From Mycolicibacterium sp. P1-18 (GTDB lineage Bacteria > Actinomycetota > Actinomycetes > Mycobacteriales > Mycobacteriaceae), in assembly GCF_008329535.1 (NCBI RefSeq), contig NZ_NPKR01000001.1:1-64000 (forward strand): a stretch of DNA of 64,000 nt. The letters run 5' to 3'. Below are positions 52,518 through 60,838 of the stretch, piece after piece. The translations under genes and the position numbers were made by a program. The first letter of the stretch is position 1; the number at the start of each line of letters is the position of its first letter. The notes beneath the pieces were generated by a model. The model searched no databases and was not told the DNA's origin. It worked only from the letters and a program-made list of their open reading frames with translations.

Positions 52518-54089
52518 CTACTCGGGCTGGCTGCCGCGCACGTCCAGCCGCCTGAGCACCCCGTCCACGACGGCTGGGTCGACGCCGGATTCGGCACGCG
52601 CGGAACTGATCTCCTCACGGGCGGCGGCGAGGATGTCGTCCTTGACGGCATTCAGGGTCTTCGCGTGGTCGACACTACGGGCGCTCTCCTCCTCGGAGTC
52701 CTCGCCCGGGGTGAACCCGATCGAGTGCCACATGCGGTCGGCGTTGTCCTCGGCCTGCCCAAGGGTTTCCTCGTCCAGGGTGCCCTCGGTGCGAAGCTCC
52801 TCGAGCCGGCGGGTACCGGCGTCCTTGGCTCGCCGGAGCAGCTCCCGCGTCGCGTCGCGCTTGTCGTCGTCGGAGGCAATCACGTTGAGCCGCTTCACCA
52901 GCAGGGGCAGCGTCAGGCCCTGGACCACCATCGTCGAGACGATCACCACGAAGGCGATGAAGATCAGGCGGTCGCGTTCCGGAAATCCCGGCGCGGGCAG
53001 CGCGAGCACCGCGGCGAGCGTGACGACGCCGCGCATCCCCGCCCAGGAGGCGACCGTCATCTCACGCCATCCGACGGGCTCGCCGGCGACGCCCTTGCGT
53101 CGGCGCAACCGTTCGTCGATCGACGACACGGGGAAGATCCAGGCGAATCGGATGACCACCACGACCGCGGTCACGGCAAGGGCCTGCCCGATCGCCACGT
53201 CCAGCGGGCCCGTCAGGCTGCCGGCCACGTTGCGAATCTCCAGGCCCACGAACGCAAATGCCGCACCGGTCAGCAGCAGCTCGACGATCTCCCAGGTGGT
53301 GCCGGACACCAGCCGGGTTTGCGCCGAGTCCACGTCGCCGTATCTGCTCAAACCGAGGGCCACCGTCACCACGGCCAGCACGCCACTGCCGTGGGCCGCG
53401 TCGGCGGCGGCATAGGCCGCGAAGGGCAGCACCAAGACGAGTCCGCTGCCGGCGGGATGGGCAGGCAACCGGGTCAGCAGCCAGCGCACCGCGACCGCGA
53501 TCGCCAGGCCCACCCCGATCCCGACCGAGACGGCAACGCTCAACGCACCGATCGCCTTCGCCGGTGACAGGGCACCGGTCGCCGTCGCGGCCACCGCCAC
53601 CTCGTACAGCACCAGGGACGTCGCGTCGTTCGACAGTCCCTCGCCCTCCAGGATCGTCTGCAGTCGCCGCGGGAGATGCAGTTTGCGGGCGACGGCGGTG
53701 GCGGCCACCGGATCCGGCGGGGCCACCGCGGCACCCAGGGCGACGCCCGCGACCAGCGGCAGACCGGGCACCACCGCGGCGGCCACCGCCCCGACCGCGA
53801 AGGCGGTCACCGCCACCAACGCGACCGCGAGCAATCCGATGGCGCGGCGGTTGTCGAGGAACTGGCGCCACGACGTCCGGCGCGCCGCCGCGAACAGCAG
53901 GGGCGGCAGCACCACGGGCAGGATCCAGTCGCCGTCGACCGTCGGCACCTCCACCCCGGGCACCAGTGCGACGACCAATCCGAACAGCAGCATGACGACC
54001 GGGTACGGGACCGTCATGCGCTCCGCGAGCGGGGCGAGGAGCACCGTCGCGATCAGCAGAAGCAGCACCAACGCCACGGGACCGGCCAC
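52518..54089 (-). CDS. Na+/H+ antiporter (CPA1/NhaP family)
   Basis: A protein of about 523 residues with twelve or so helices and a C-terminal charged cytosolic domain (from about residue 420; DDDKRDATRELLRRAKDAGTRRLEEL). CPA1 motifs include PPLLFAAARRTSW, APPDPVAATAVARKLHLP, the ion-binding EGEGLSNDATSLVLYEVA and SWAGMRGVVTLAAVLALP. The start is GTG 54089, or GTG 54077, which would begin at the first helix. It is divergent from udgX. Confidence 0.9.
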   Translation of the reverse strand: MAGPVALVLLLLIATVLLAPLAERMTVPYPVVMLLFGLVVALVPGVEVPTVDGDWILPVVLPPLLFAAARRTSWRQFLDNRRAIGLLAVALVAVTAFAVGAVAAAVVPGLPLVAGVALGAAVAPPDPVAATAVARKLHLPRRLQTILEGEGLSNDATSLVLYEVAVAATATGALSPAKAIGALSVAVSVGIGVGLAIAVAVRWLLTRLPAHPAGSGLVLVLPFAAYAAADAAHGSGVLAVVTVALGLSRYGDVDSAQTRLVSGTTWEIVELLLTGAAFAFVGLEIRNVAGSLTGPLDVAIGQALAVTAVVVVIRFAWIFPVSSIDERLRRRKGVAGEPVGWREMTVASWAGMRGVVTLAAVLALPAPGFPERDRLIFIAFVVIVSTMVVQGLTLPLLVKRLNVIASDDDKRDATRELLRRAKDAGTRRLEELRTEGTLDEETLGQAEDNADRMWHSIGFTPGEDSEEESARSVDHAKTLNAVKDDILAAAREEISSARAESGVDPAVVDGVLRRLDVRGSQPE

Positions 54090-54144
54090 CTTCCGCTCAC
54101 GATCACAGTCCGTCGTGATTCCCCACTTCCCCCGCCGCCAACCT

Positions 54145-54169
54145 GTTTGTCCCGTACCCGGGTGGGCAT
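54145..54169 (+). promoter_or_regulatory. Candidate SigF promoter of udgX
   Basis: GTTT (54145-54148), 15 bases, GGGCAT (54164-54169). The -10 differs from GGGTAT at one base, while the spacing equals that of the better sites. It lies 23 bases before the udgX start. Confidence 0.45.
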
Positions 54170-54192
54170 TCACGGGCCCGAGGAGGTCGACG

Positions 54193-54849
54193 ATGGCACG
54201 CACGAGCGCCGCGGACTTCGTGCCCGCGTCCCGAAGCCTCGCCACGCTGGCGAGGGCCGCCGAAGGGTGCCGCGGGTGCGACCTGTACGCCGACGCCGAT
54301 CAGACGGTGTTCGGGGCGGGACCGCGATCGGCGACGATCATGCTCGTGGGCGAACAACCCGGCGACCAGGAGGACCGGGCGGGACGACCGTTCGTCGGCC
54401 CCGCGGGCCGGGTGCTCGACGACGCCCTGCGCACGGCGAACGTCGACCGCGAACCGCTCTACGTCACCAACGCCGTCAAGCACTTCACGTTCACGCGCAA
54501 CGCCGGCGGCAAGCGGCGGATCCACCAGACACCGACCCGCACCGAGGTGGTGTCCTGTCGGCCGTGGCTGATGGCCGAACTGACGGCGGTGGAACCCGAC
54601 GTGCTGGTGCTCATGGGAGCTACCGCGGCCAAGTCGTTGCTCGGCAACGACTTTCGGCTCACCCGGCACCGCGGCGAAGTGTTGCACCTTCCCGATGGCG
54701 ACGTCGAGTCGGATCCCGACGTCGTCGTCACGGTGCACCCGTCCTCGATCCTGCGCGGACCGCCGGAGCAGCGCGACGAGGCGTTCAACGGTCTGGTCGC
54801 CGATCTGCGCTTCGCCGCCGACCTCGCGGAGACGTCGACCCGCTCCTGA
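54193..54849 (+). CDS. udgX: Uracil-DNA glycosylase-like protein UdgX
   Basis: A 218-residue family-4-like uracil-DNA glycosylase with the UdgX-specific loop K107-R-R-I-H111 (GGKRRIHQTP). In studied UdgX this histidine forms a covalent bond to the abasic sugar after uracil removal. Motif A is GEQPGDQED (53-61), motif B is HPSSILRG, and iron-sulphur cysteines include C26-x2-C29 and the C of SCRPWL. ATG 54193 follows GAGGAGG. The rare covalent trap and a possible SigF promoter suggest a role in stress-induced DNA damage. Confidence 0.93.
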   Translation: MARTSAADFVPASRSLATLARAAEGCRGCDLYADADQTVFGAGPRSATIMLVGEQPGDQEDRAGRPFVGPAGRVLDDALRTANVDREPLYVTNAVKHFTFTRNAGGKRRIHQTPTRTEVVSCRPWLMAELTAVEPDVLVLMGATAAKSLLGNDFRLTRHRGEVLHLPDGDVESDPDVVVTVHPSSILRGPPEQRDEAFNGLVADLRFAADLAETSTRS

Positions 54850-55004
54850 GCGGCCCACGACACCGAAAAGCGAAGCTGGCAGGGCCCTTCGTCCACATAG
54901 CGAAACCAGTCGGGGTCATCCGCCCGGGGGGAATCCTCGACGATGCCGCCTTCGGGAGGCGCCCTGCGTACAGTACGAGACGATGAGTGTACGGACGGGA
55001 TGAC

Positions 55005-56846
55005 ATGAACGATCACAGCGACGATTCGTTCGAAGCCTTGCTGCACTACCTCCGCGACGCACGCGGGGCCGACTTCACCGGGTACAAGCGCACCTCGTTG
55101 ATGAGGCGGGTGCGGCACCAGATGGATCACACCGGCGTTCAGACGTTCGAGGAATACCTCGATGTGCTGCAGGCGAGTTCGGACGAATTCGCCGCGCTCT
55201 TCAACACGATGCTGATCAACGTCACCTCGTTCTACCGCGATCCCGAGGCCTGGCAGTTCATCCACGACGAGGTGGTGCCGGCGATACTCGCCCGTCGCGG
55301 GCCCGAGGATCCGATCCGGATCTGGAGCGCGGGCTGCGCATCCGGCCAGGAGGCGTACACGTTGGCGATGGTCCTGGCCGACGCGCTGGATCCCGAGGCC
55401 TTCCGGCACCGGGTGAAGATCTACGCCACCGACCTCGACGAACAGGCCCTGACCGAGGCCCGCGCGGCCAGCTACGACGCGAAGGCCGTCGCGTCGGTGC
55501 CCGAGCCGTTGCTGGAGCGGTACTTCGAGCAGGTCAACGGGCGCTACTCCTTCAACAAGGACATGCGCCGGGCGGTCATCTTCGGTCGCAACGACCTGGT
55601 CAAGGACGCGCCCATCTCGCGGGTCGACCTTCTGGTGTGCCGAAACACCTTGATGTACCTCAACGCCGAGACGCAGCAGAAGGTCCTGGGCAGGCTGCAC
55701 TTCGCCTTGGCCCCGGAGGGTGTGCTGTTCCTCGGGCACGCGGAGATGCTGCTGAGTCACAGCGACAAGTTCGCGCCAATCGACTTGAAGCATCGCATCT
55801 TCCGCCGCGCGCCGGGATCGCACAGCGAGGTGAACAAGTCGGTCGCCGCGGATCCACGGAGCGACCGCCACGGCGACCTCTCCGGTCTCGGACCGCTTAG
55901 GGAACTCGCCTTCGGAGCCAGCCCCGTCGCGCAGATCGTCGTCACCGGCGACGACACCGTCGCGATGATCAACCGTCAGGCCGAGGAGGTCTTCGGACTC
56001 TCGGCCCGCGACATCGGCCGCCTGCTGCGCGATCTGGAGGTGTCCTACCGGCCCGTCGAACTACGCGGCTACGTGGAGCGGGCCCGGGTCGAGCGCCGGT
56101 CGGCGCGCATCGAGGACGTCGAGTGGCAGCGTTCGGGTGCCGACCCCACCTGGTTCGAGATCCACGTCAACCCGCTGGTGGACGCGCAGAACGGACTGGT
56201 CGGCGTGTCGATCGTCTTCTTCGACGTCACCGCCAACCGGATGCTGCTCGACAAGGTGGTGCAGACCAACGCCCAGCTGGAGGCCGCCTACGAGGAACTG
56301 CAGTCCACCAACGAAGAACTCGAGACCACCAACGAGGAACTTCAGTCCACCGTGGAGGAACTCGAGACCACCAACGAGGAACTGCAGTCCACCAACGAAG
56401 AACTCGAGACGATGAACGAGGAGCTGCAGTCGACCAACGACGAGCTCCACACGATCAACGACACGTTGCGCGAACGCAGTTCCGAACTGGATGACGCACG
56501 CTCCTTCCTCGACTCGCTGGTCGACTCGATGACCATGGGGATGATCGTCCTCGACCACGACATGCGGGTCGTCGAGTGGAACCGCTGCTCGGAGGAACTG
56601 TGGGGGTTGCGGTCCGAGGAGGTCATGGGCGTGGCCGTCACCACCCTGGACATCGGGTTGCCCATCGACGAGCTGAAGCCGCTGATCGGCAACGCCTTCG
56701 TCGACCCCGACGCCACCAGTGAGATGCGGATCGAGGCCGTGAACCGGCGGGGCAGGCAGATCGCCCTGCGCGTGACGTGCTCGTCGTTCCGCCTGGTCGG
56801 CGGGTCGATCAGCGGTGCACTGCTGCTGATGGAGAACGTCGACTAA
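55005..56846 (+). CDS. CheR methyltransferase fused to coiled coil and PAS domains
   Basis: A 613-residue protein. Residues 1-265 form a CheR domain (YKRTSLMRRVRHQM in the N-terminal helical part, IWSAGCASGQEAYTLAMVL for SAM, VDLLVCRNTLMYL). A PAS domain at about 290-420 follows, then a signalling coiled coil with 7-residue repeats of EELQSTNEELETT (DNA 56291-56465), and a second PAS domain (SLVDSMTMGMIVLDHDMRVVEWNRCSEELWG). CheB is absent. ATG 55005 is preferred over GTG 54987. No chemotaxis genes are visible, so it probably feeds another signalling path. Confidence 0.9.
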   Translation: MNDHSDDSFEALLHYLRDARGADFTGYKRTSLMRRVRHQMDHTGVQTFEEYLDVLQASSDEFAALFNTMLINVTSFYRDPEAWQFIHDEVVPAILARRGPEDPIRIWSAGCASGQEAYTLAMVLADALDPEAFRHRVKIYATDLDEQALTEARAASYDAKAVASVPEPLLERYFEQVNGRYSFNKDMRRAVIFGRNDLVKDAPISRVDLLVCRNTLMYLNAETQQKVLGRLHFALAPEGVLFLGHAEMLLSHSDKFAPIDLKHRIFRRAPGSHSEVNKSVAADPRSDRHGDLSGLGPLRELAFGASPVAQIVVTGDDTVAMINRQAEEVFGLSARDIGRLLRDLEVSYRPVELRGYVERARVERRSARIEDVEWQRSGADPTWFEIHVNPLVDAQNGLVGVSIVFFDVTANRMLLDKVVQTNAQLEAAYEELQSTNEELETTNEELQSTVEELETTNEELQSTNEELETMNEELQSTNDELHTINDTLRERSSELDDARSFLDSLVDSMTMGMIVLDHDMRVVEWNRCSEELWGLRSEEVMGVAVTTLDIGLPIDELKPLIGNAFVDPDATSEMRIEAVNRRGRQIALRVTCSSFRLVGGSISGALLLMENVD

Positions 56847-57249
56847 CGGCCGTGCCCGGCGGTTCGATCGCCGACAGCTCGGCGACGGTGTCGCCGTGGA
56901 ACGCAGCAGCGGAGCGGTGTCGTTCCGCGGCGCTCTGGTGCATGTCGCATTCGTCGTCGCCGACCGTCATCGCGGCCTGCTCGTGCGCCGCGGCCGCCCG
57001 TAGATGGGCCTGCTGAGCTTCGACGTGCCGGTACACCGCGGCCCGCCACGCCTCGGCCGCCCGTTCGACGGCCTGCGCGGCGCGACGTTGGGCGAGGGCC
57101 GCGGCGTCCGAGGTGGTCTGGACGCCACTCGCCAGGTCGGCCCGGCGGAGACGAAGCTCGTCGGCGCGGGCATGAGCCAGTTCGGCGCGTTTCGCCGGGG
57201 GCGGCCACGCGCCCCCATCGACGTCGAACTCGCCAATCGTGTTGGGCAT
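56809..57249 (-). CDS. Ala-rich helical hypothetical protein
   Basis: A 146-residue, mostly alpha-helical protein rich in Ala, Arg and His (VERAAEAWRAAVYRHVEAQQAHLRAAAAHEQAAM, DMHQSAAERHRSAAAFH). I recognise no domain; the pattern resembles coiled-coil or helical-bundle proteins. ATG 57249 has GGAAGA upstream; the extension to 57318 is not supported. Its last 38 bases overlap the end of the CheR gene on the other strand. Confidence 0.6.
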   Translation of the reverse strand: MPNTIGEFDVDGGAWPPPAKRAELAHARADELRLRRADLASGVQTTSDAAALAQRRAAQAVERAAEAWRAAVYRHVEAQQAHLRAAAAHEQAAMTVGDDECDMHQSAAERHRSAAAFHGDTVAELSAIEPPGTAVSRRSPSAAVHR

Positions 57250-57345
57250 GTGACGTCTTCCCTCGTGCCGACCGTACGGCCCGCATCCCCAGTATGCGCC
57301 GCGAGCCGTGGTTGGCAAGCCCAGTCGATTCGGCAGGCCCGTCCC

Positions 57346-57370
57346 GTTTCGCGACCCGTGCCACGGGTAC
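57346..57370 (+). promoter_or_regulatory. Candidate SigF promoter of the aldehyde dehydrogenase remnant
   Basis: GTTT (57346-57349), 15 bases, GGGTAC (57365-57370): identical hexamers and spacing to the site before the TPP oxidase. It has outlasted the functional loss of the downstream gene. Confidence 0.6.
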
Positions 57371-57421
57371 GACGCCGGACGACGACGAACGGTGGCCGTC
57401 GCCGCCGGAAGGGAGTGCGAC

Positions 57422-57472
57422 GTGCCACGTCGAACATCGAAACATCAACTACCACAACGGGAAAAGCGGTGA
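57422..57472 (+). CDS. Possible 16-codon leader ORF
   Basis: GTG 57422 with a strong site AAGGGAG six bases upstream opens a 16-residue basic frame (MPRRTSKHQL...) that ends with TGA four bases before the pseudogene GTG. It could be a coupled leader peptide. Only the ribosome site and the close spacing support it. Confidence 0.3.
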   Translation: MPRRTSKHQLPQREKR

Positions 57473-57476
57473 GGCC

Positions 57477-57688
57477 GTGACCGCGACGCCGACGTCCTAC
57501 CCCGCCTTCGACACCATGCCCATCGCCGGTGAATGGCGCCCCGGATCGACCGGCGAGACCCGGGCCGACACCGACCCGTGGAGCGGCGAGGTGCTCACCG
57601 AGATCCCACGGGCCAACGCCGGCGACGTGAGTTCACCAGACACCACTGGGTGTGGGTGCAGCACCAGCCCCGCGACTACGCGATCTGA
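57477..57688 (+). pseudogene. Internally deleted aldehyde dehydrogenase
   Basis: From GTG 57477 the frame reads as the N-terminus of an NAD-dependent aldehyde dehydrogenase (AFDTMPIAGEWRPGSTGE, then DTDPWSGEVLTEIPRANAGDV). From 57629, in another frame, the sequence reads EFTRHHWVWVQHQPRDYAI and stop at 57686-57688, which is the usual aldehyde dehydrogenase C-terminus. About 400 or more codons, including the catalytic Cys and Glu, are therefore missing in one deletion near 57627-57631. The SigF-like promoter and ribosome site are still in place. Confidence 0.8.
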
Positions 57689-57694
57689 CCGCGG

Positions 57695-58114
57695 TCACCG
57701 GTTGCACCGGGTCTCCCGCCGGTTGGCCTTCTCGATCGCCTCGACGAGGTCGTCCTTCGTCATCGTCGAGCGGCCGGGGATGTCCAGCCTGCGGGCGACC
57801 TCGGTGAGGTGCTTCTTGCTGGCGTTGGCGTTCACGCCCTCGGCGGTGTCGCCCTTGGCATTCGGCCCGCCGCTCTTGGCGCGGTCGTCGGACGGCCCGC
57901 GCTGGTCCTTCTCCTCCCAGTGGTCGCCGACCTTCTCGTAGCTGTGCTTGAGCGCGCTGTAGGCGACCCGGTGCGCGCGTTCGCCCTCGCCGTACTCCTT
58001 CGCCGCGGCGTCGTGGGTCTTGGCGAAGGTGCGCTGGGCCTTGTCGTCGGACTTCTTCAGGGTGCTGGGCAATTCGCTCTTCTTGGCCGAGCCCGACTTG
58101 GACGTCTTCGGCAT
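57695..58114 (-). CDS. ChaB-family protein with Rho-N/SAP-like C-terminus
   Basis: A 139-residue basic protein. The first part is ChaB-like (KSELPSTLKKSDDKAQRTFAKTHDAAAKEYGEGERAHRVAYSALKHSYEKVGDHWEEK), followed by a linker and a Rho-termination-factor N-terminal type motif KKHLTEVARRLDIPGRSTMTKDDLVEAIEKAN. Such proteins may bind nucleic acid; the role is unknown. ATG 58114 is taken as start. A minus-strand GGGTAT (58159-58154) lies 40 bases upstream but lacks a GTTT partner. Its stop and the stop of the pseudogene share the palindrome TGACCGCGGTCA. Confidence 0.85.
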   Translation of the reverse strand: MPKTSKSGSAKKSELPSTLKKSDDKAQRTFAKTHDAAAKEYGEGERAHRVAYSALKHSYEKVGDHWEEKDQRGPSDDRAKSGGPNAKGDTAEGVNANASKKHLTEVARRLDIPGRSTMTKDDLVEAIEKANRRETRCNR

Positions 58115-58204
58115 CTCACACTTCCGTTCTCGTGGATTGGTCGACGCCCCTGGATACCCGCGGAGGCGAGGTGTATTCGCGTCCGCACCGGGCACGCCGA
58201 CGGC

Positions 58205-59098
58205 ATGGGCGTGGTGGTGGTCGGACAGGTGGGCCGCGACGTGGCCCTGCGCACCGAGCGGCTGCCCGACGAGGGCGGTACCGCACCGGTGCTCGAGCGC
58301 CTCGAGCGTCTCGGCGGCAAGGGCGCCAACCAAGCCGTCGGCCTGGTGCAACTCCGGGTGCCGGTCAGCCTGGTGGGCGTCGTGGGCGACGACGCCCAGG
58401 GTGCCGCCATGCTGGCCGAGGCCACCGCCGACGGCGTCGACGTGGATCACGTCGTCCGGCGCGGCGGCACCGCGCTGCTGGTCACCCACGTCGACGCTCG
58501 GGCCCGACGCCGGCTCTTCGAGGACGTCCCGGACTCGGCGCTGCTCACCGCCGCCGACGTCGAGCGCGCCGCCGCGGCGATCGACGCCGCCGACACGGTG
58601 TCCGTCCAACTGCAGCAACCGGTCGACGCCGTGCTGGCCGCCGCGCACCGCGGGTGGCGAGCCGGGGCCCGGGTGGTCGCCGACGGCGTCGTCGACGACG
58701 GGGCGGTCGACGAGCTGCTGGCGACGGTGCATGTTCTACGCGCCGACGCCAAGGAAGCCGAACTGCTCGCCGGCGAACCGGTCGGGTCCGTCGACGCGGC
58801 GAGGGCCGTGGCGGGCGACCTGCTCGGGCGGGGTCCCGAGGTGGTGGCGCTGCAGATCCCCGGCGTCGGCGACCTGGTGGCGTGGCCCGGTGGAGACCGC
58901 ACGTACCCGTTGGCGGATGTCGAGACGGTCGACCCGACCGGGGCCGGCGACGCGTTCGTGGCGGCGCTGGTGGCGGCACTGCGCGATGGTGCGACCCCGT
59001 CGGCGGCAGGCGAGTTGGCCACGCGAGCGGCGGCCGCGACCGTGACCCGTCTCGGCGGGCGGCCCGAGCTCACTCGGCTGACGCACCGCCGGCCGTAG
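58205..59098 (+). CDS. PfkB-family carbohydrate kinase (ribokinase-like)
   Basis: A 297-residue sugar or nucleoside kinase. Signature 1 is LGGKGANQAVGLVQL near residue 38 and signature 2 is VDPTGAGDAFVAALVAAL near residue 250, with the catalytic Asp in GAGD. Conservation of GGKGANQA points to the ribokinase branch, but the substrate is not determined. ATG 58205 has only weak ribosome-site support. It is convergent with recQ across a compound hairpin. Confidence 0.9.
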   Translation: MGVVVVGQVGRDVALRTERLPDEGGTAPVLERLERLGGKGANQAVGLVQLRVPVSLVGVVGDDAQGAAMLAEATADGVDVDHVVRRGGTALLVTHVDARARRRLFEDVPDSALLTAADVERAAAAIDAADTVSVQLQQPVDAVLAAAHRGWRAGARVVADGVVDDGAVDELLATVHVLRADAKEAELLAGEPVGSVDAARAVAGDLLGRGPEVVALQIPGVGDLVAWPGGDRTYPLADVETVDPTGAGDAFVAALVAALRDGATPSAAGELATRAAAATVTRLGGRPELTRLTHRRP

Positions 59099-59110
59099 CG
59101 CCCCCACCGC

Positions 59111-59172
59111 CGTCGAGTGTGCGCACGGATCGCCCGTCAAGCGAATGTCGCGATCCCCCAGCACACTCGGCG
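59111..59172. terminator. Nested inverted repeat between kinase and recQ
   Basis: CGTCGAGTGTGC (59111-59122) pairs with GCACACTCGGCG (59161-59172) with one G-T wobble. Inside, GGATCGC (59127-59133) pairs with GCGATCC (59150-59156). It sits between two convergent stops. Confidence 0.5.
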
Positions 59173-59187
59173 AAGGTTGGTCGCCGG

Positions 59188-60792
59188 TCACGCGGTCTCC
59201 AGCAGATTGTTGTCCCGTACCACCTCGAGATCCAGCGTGCGGTAGCCGTAGTCGTCGAACAGCACGACGAGGCGGTCGGCGTCGCCGTCGAGCACGACGC
59301 CGCGGCCCCACTCCCGGTGCGAGACCACCGCGTCGACGGGGATGGCCGGGTCGCCGGTGCGCGTCTCGCCGCCGGCGTCGTGCCAACACGTGTCGCAGTT
59401 GCCGCAGCGGTGCGCCAGGTGATCGCCGAAGTAGCCCAACAAGATCCGTCGACGACAGTCGGTGCCCTCGGCGTAGGACCGCATCATCTCCACCCGCGTC
59501 AGGTCGACGCGCTCGGCGGCGGCCGCCACCTCGACCGCACGGGCGACCGCCTCCTCCACCGAGGCGGTGGTGCACGCGTAACCGCCGGATGCGTTGACCG
59601 CGGCGCCCGACTGCACGAGCAGGTTGAGTGCGCGGGTCAGCGCGCGCCCGGAGCCGAGGCGTTCCCGAAGTTCGGTGAACGGGGTCGGGCCGTCCCGCAG
59701 CGCCGAGTAGGCGCGATCCAGTAGCTCCTCGTCGGCGCGGTGGGTGGCGAATCGCCGTGTCCGACTGAGGTCTTCGGGCCGATAGAACATCACTGCGCGG
59801 GCGTCCTCACCGTCGCGGCCGGCGCGCCCGATCTGCTGATAATAGGAGTCGACCGATTCCGGGACCGCCGCGTGCACCACGAAGCGGACGTCGGGCTTGT
59901 CGATGCCCATGCCGAAGGCGGTGGTGGCCACCACCACGTCCACGTCGCCGTCGTGGAACCGTCGGTGGACGGCGTCGCGCTCGGCCTTGCGCAGCCCGGC
60001 GTGATAGGCGACGGCGTCGACGCCCCGCCCGAGGAGCGCACCGGCGTAGGACTCGGTGTCCTTACGTGTCTGGCAGTAGACCAGTCCGGATCCGACGAGT
60101 TCGGCGACGGCGTCGACGGCCGCGGCGCGCTGGGCCGGCGGGTCGTGGTGGCGCCGCACGTCGAGGCTGATATTGGGCCGGTCGAACCCGCCCGCCACCA
60201 CCAGCGGGTCACGCAGGGCCAGCCGGTCCACGATTTCCTGCCGCACCGCCGGCGACGCGGTGGCGGTCAGCGCCACCACGGGCGGGCGACCAAGCCGCTC
60301 GACGGCTTCGGCCAGTCGGAGGTAGTCCGGCCGGAAGTCGTGCCCCCACGCCGAGACGCAATGCGCCTCGTCCACGACCACGAACGACGGCCCGGCGGAG
60401 GCGAGCCGCGTCACGACGTCGTCCTTGGCGAGTTGCTCCGGGGCGAGGAAGACGTAGCGGGCGTGCCCGGACTCGATGTCGCGCCAGACGGCGTCGACGG
60501 TTCGGCGGCTCTTGCCGGAGTCCAGGGCAACCGCGGCCGGCGCCCCGGAGTCGCGCAGCGAGGCGATCTGGTCCTGCTGCAGGGCGATCAGCGGCGAGAC
60601 GACGACGCACGGCCGTCGGTCGAACACCGCGGGCACCTGGTAGATCGCCGACTTGCCCCAGCCGGTCGGCATGACCGCGAGCACGTCGCCGCCGTCACCC
60701 AGGGCCGTCATCGCCCGAAGCTGTTCTGGTCGTGGCTCTTTGAGGCCGAAGATGCGCTGGGCGGCCTCGCGGAGTTGGTGTTCGGTGGGCAT
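59188..60792 (-). CDS. recQ: ATP-dependent DNA helicase RecQ
   Basis: A 534-residue RecQ-type helicase. It has the Q-motif region FGLKEPRPEQLRAM, Walker A in MPTGWGKSAIYQVPA, DEAHCVSAWGHDFRPDY, motif III ALTATAS, ATTAFGMGIDKPDVRFVVH and QIGRAGRDG. The zinc module is CRRRILLGYFGDHLAHRCGNCDTC. Instead of an HRDC domain it ends with a small domain SHREWGRGVVLDGDADRLVVLFDDYGYRTLDLEVV. ATG 60792 is taken as start. It is a shorter, non-HRDC form of the family. Confidence 0.93.
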   Translation of the reverse strand: MPTEHQLREAAQRIFGLKEPRPEQLRAMTALGDGGDVLAVMPTGWGKSAIYQVPAVFDRRPCVVVSPLIALQQDQIASLRDSGAPAAVALDSGKSRRTVDAVWRDIESGHARYVFLAPEQLAKDDVVTRLASAGPSFVVVDEAHCVSAWGHDFRPDYLRLAEAVERLGRPPVVALTATASPAVRQEIVDRLALRDPLVVAGGFDRPNISLDVRRHHDPPAQRAAAVDAVAELVGSGLVYCQTRKDTESYAGALLGRGVDAVAYHAGLRKAERDAVHRRFHDGDVDVVVATTAFGMGIDKPDVRFVVHAAVPESVDSYYQQIGRAGRDGEDARAVMFYRPEDLSRTRRFATHRADEELLDRAYSALRDGPTPFTELRERLGSGRALTRALNLLVQSGAAVNASGGYACTTASVEEAVARAVEVAAAAERVDLTRVEMMRSYAEGTDCRRRILLGYFGDHLAHRCGNCDTCWHDAGGETRTGDPAIPVDAVVSHREWGRGVVLDGDADRLVVLFDDYGYRTLDLEVVRDNNLLETA

Positions 60793-60838
60793 GGTCGGGC
60801 CCTACCCGGCCCGCACCGCCGCAATCGCACCCAGGCAG

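Noticed and set aside
56291..56465. Regular DNA repeat resembling a CRISPR array
   Set aside because: The repeats are in frame and encode coiled-coil heptads of the CheR-PAS protein. Units are not separated by unique spacers.
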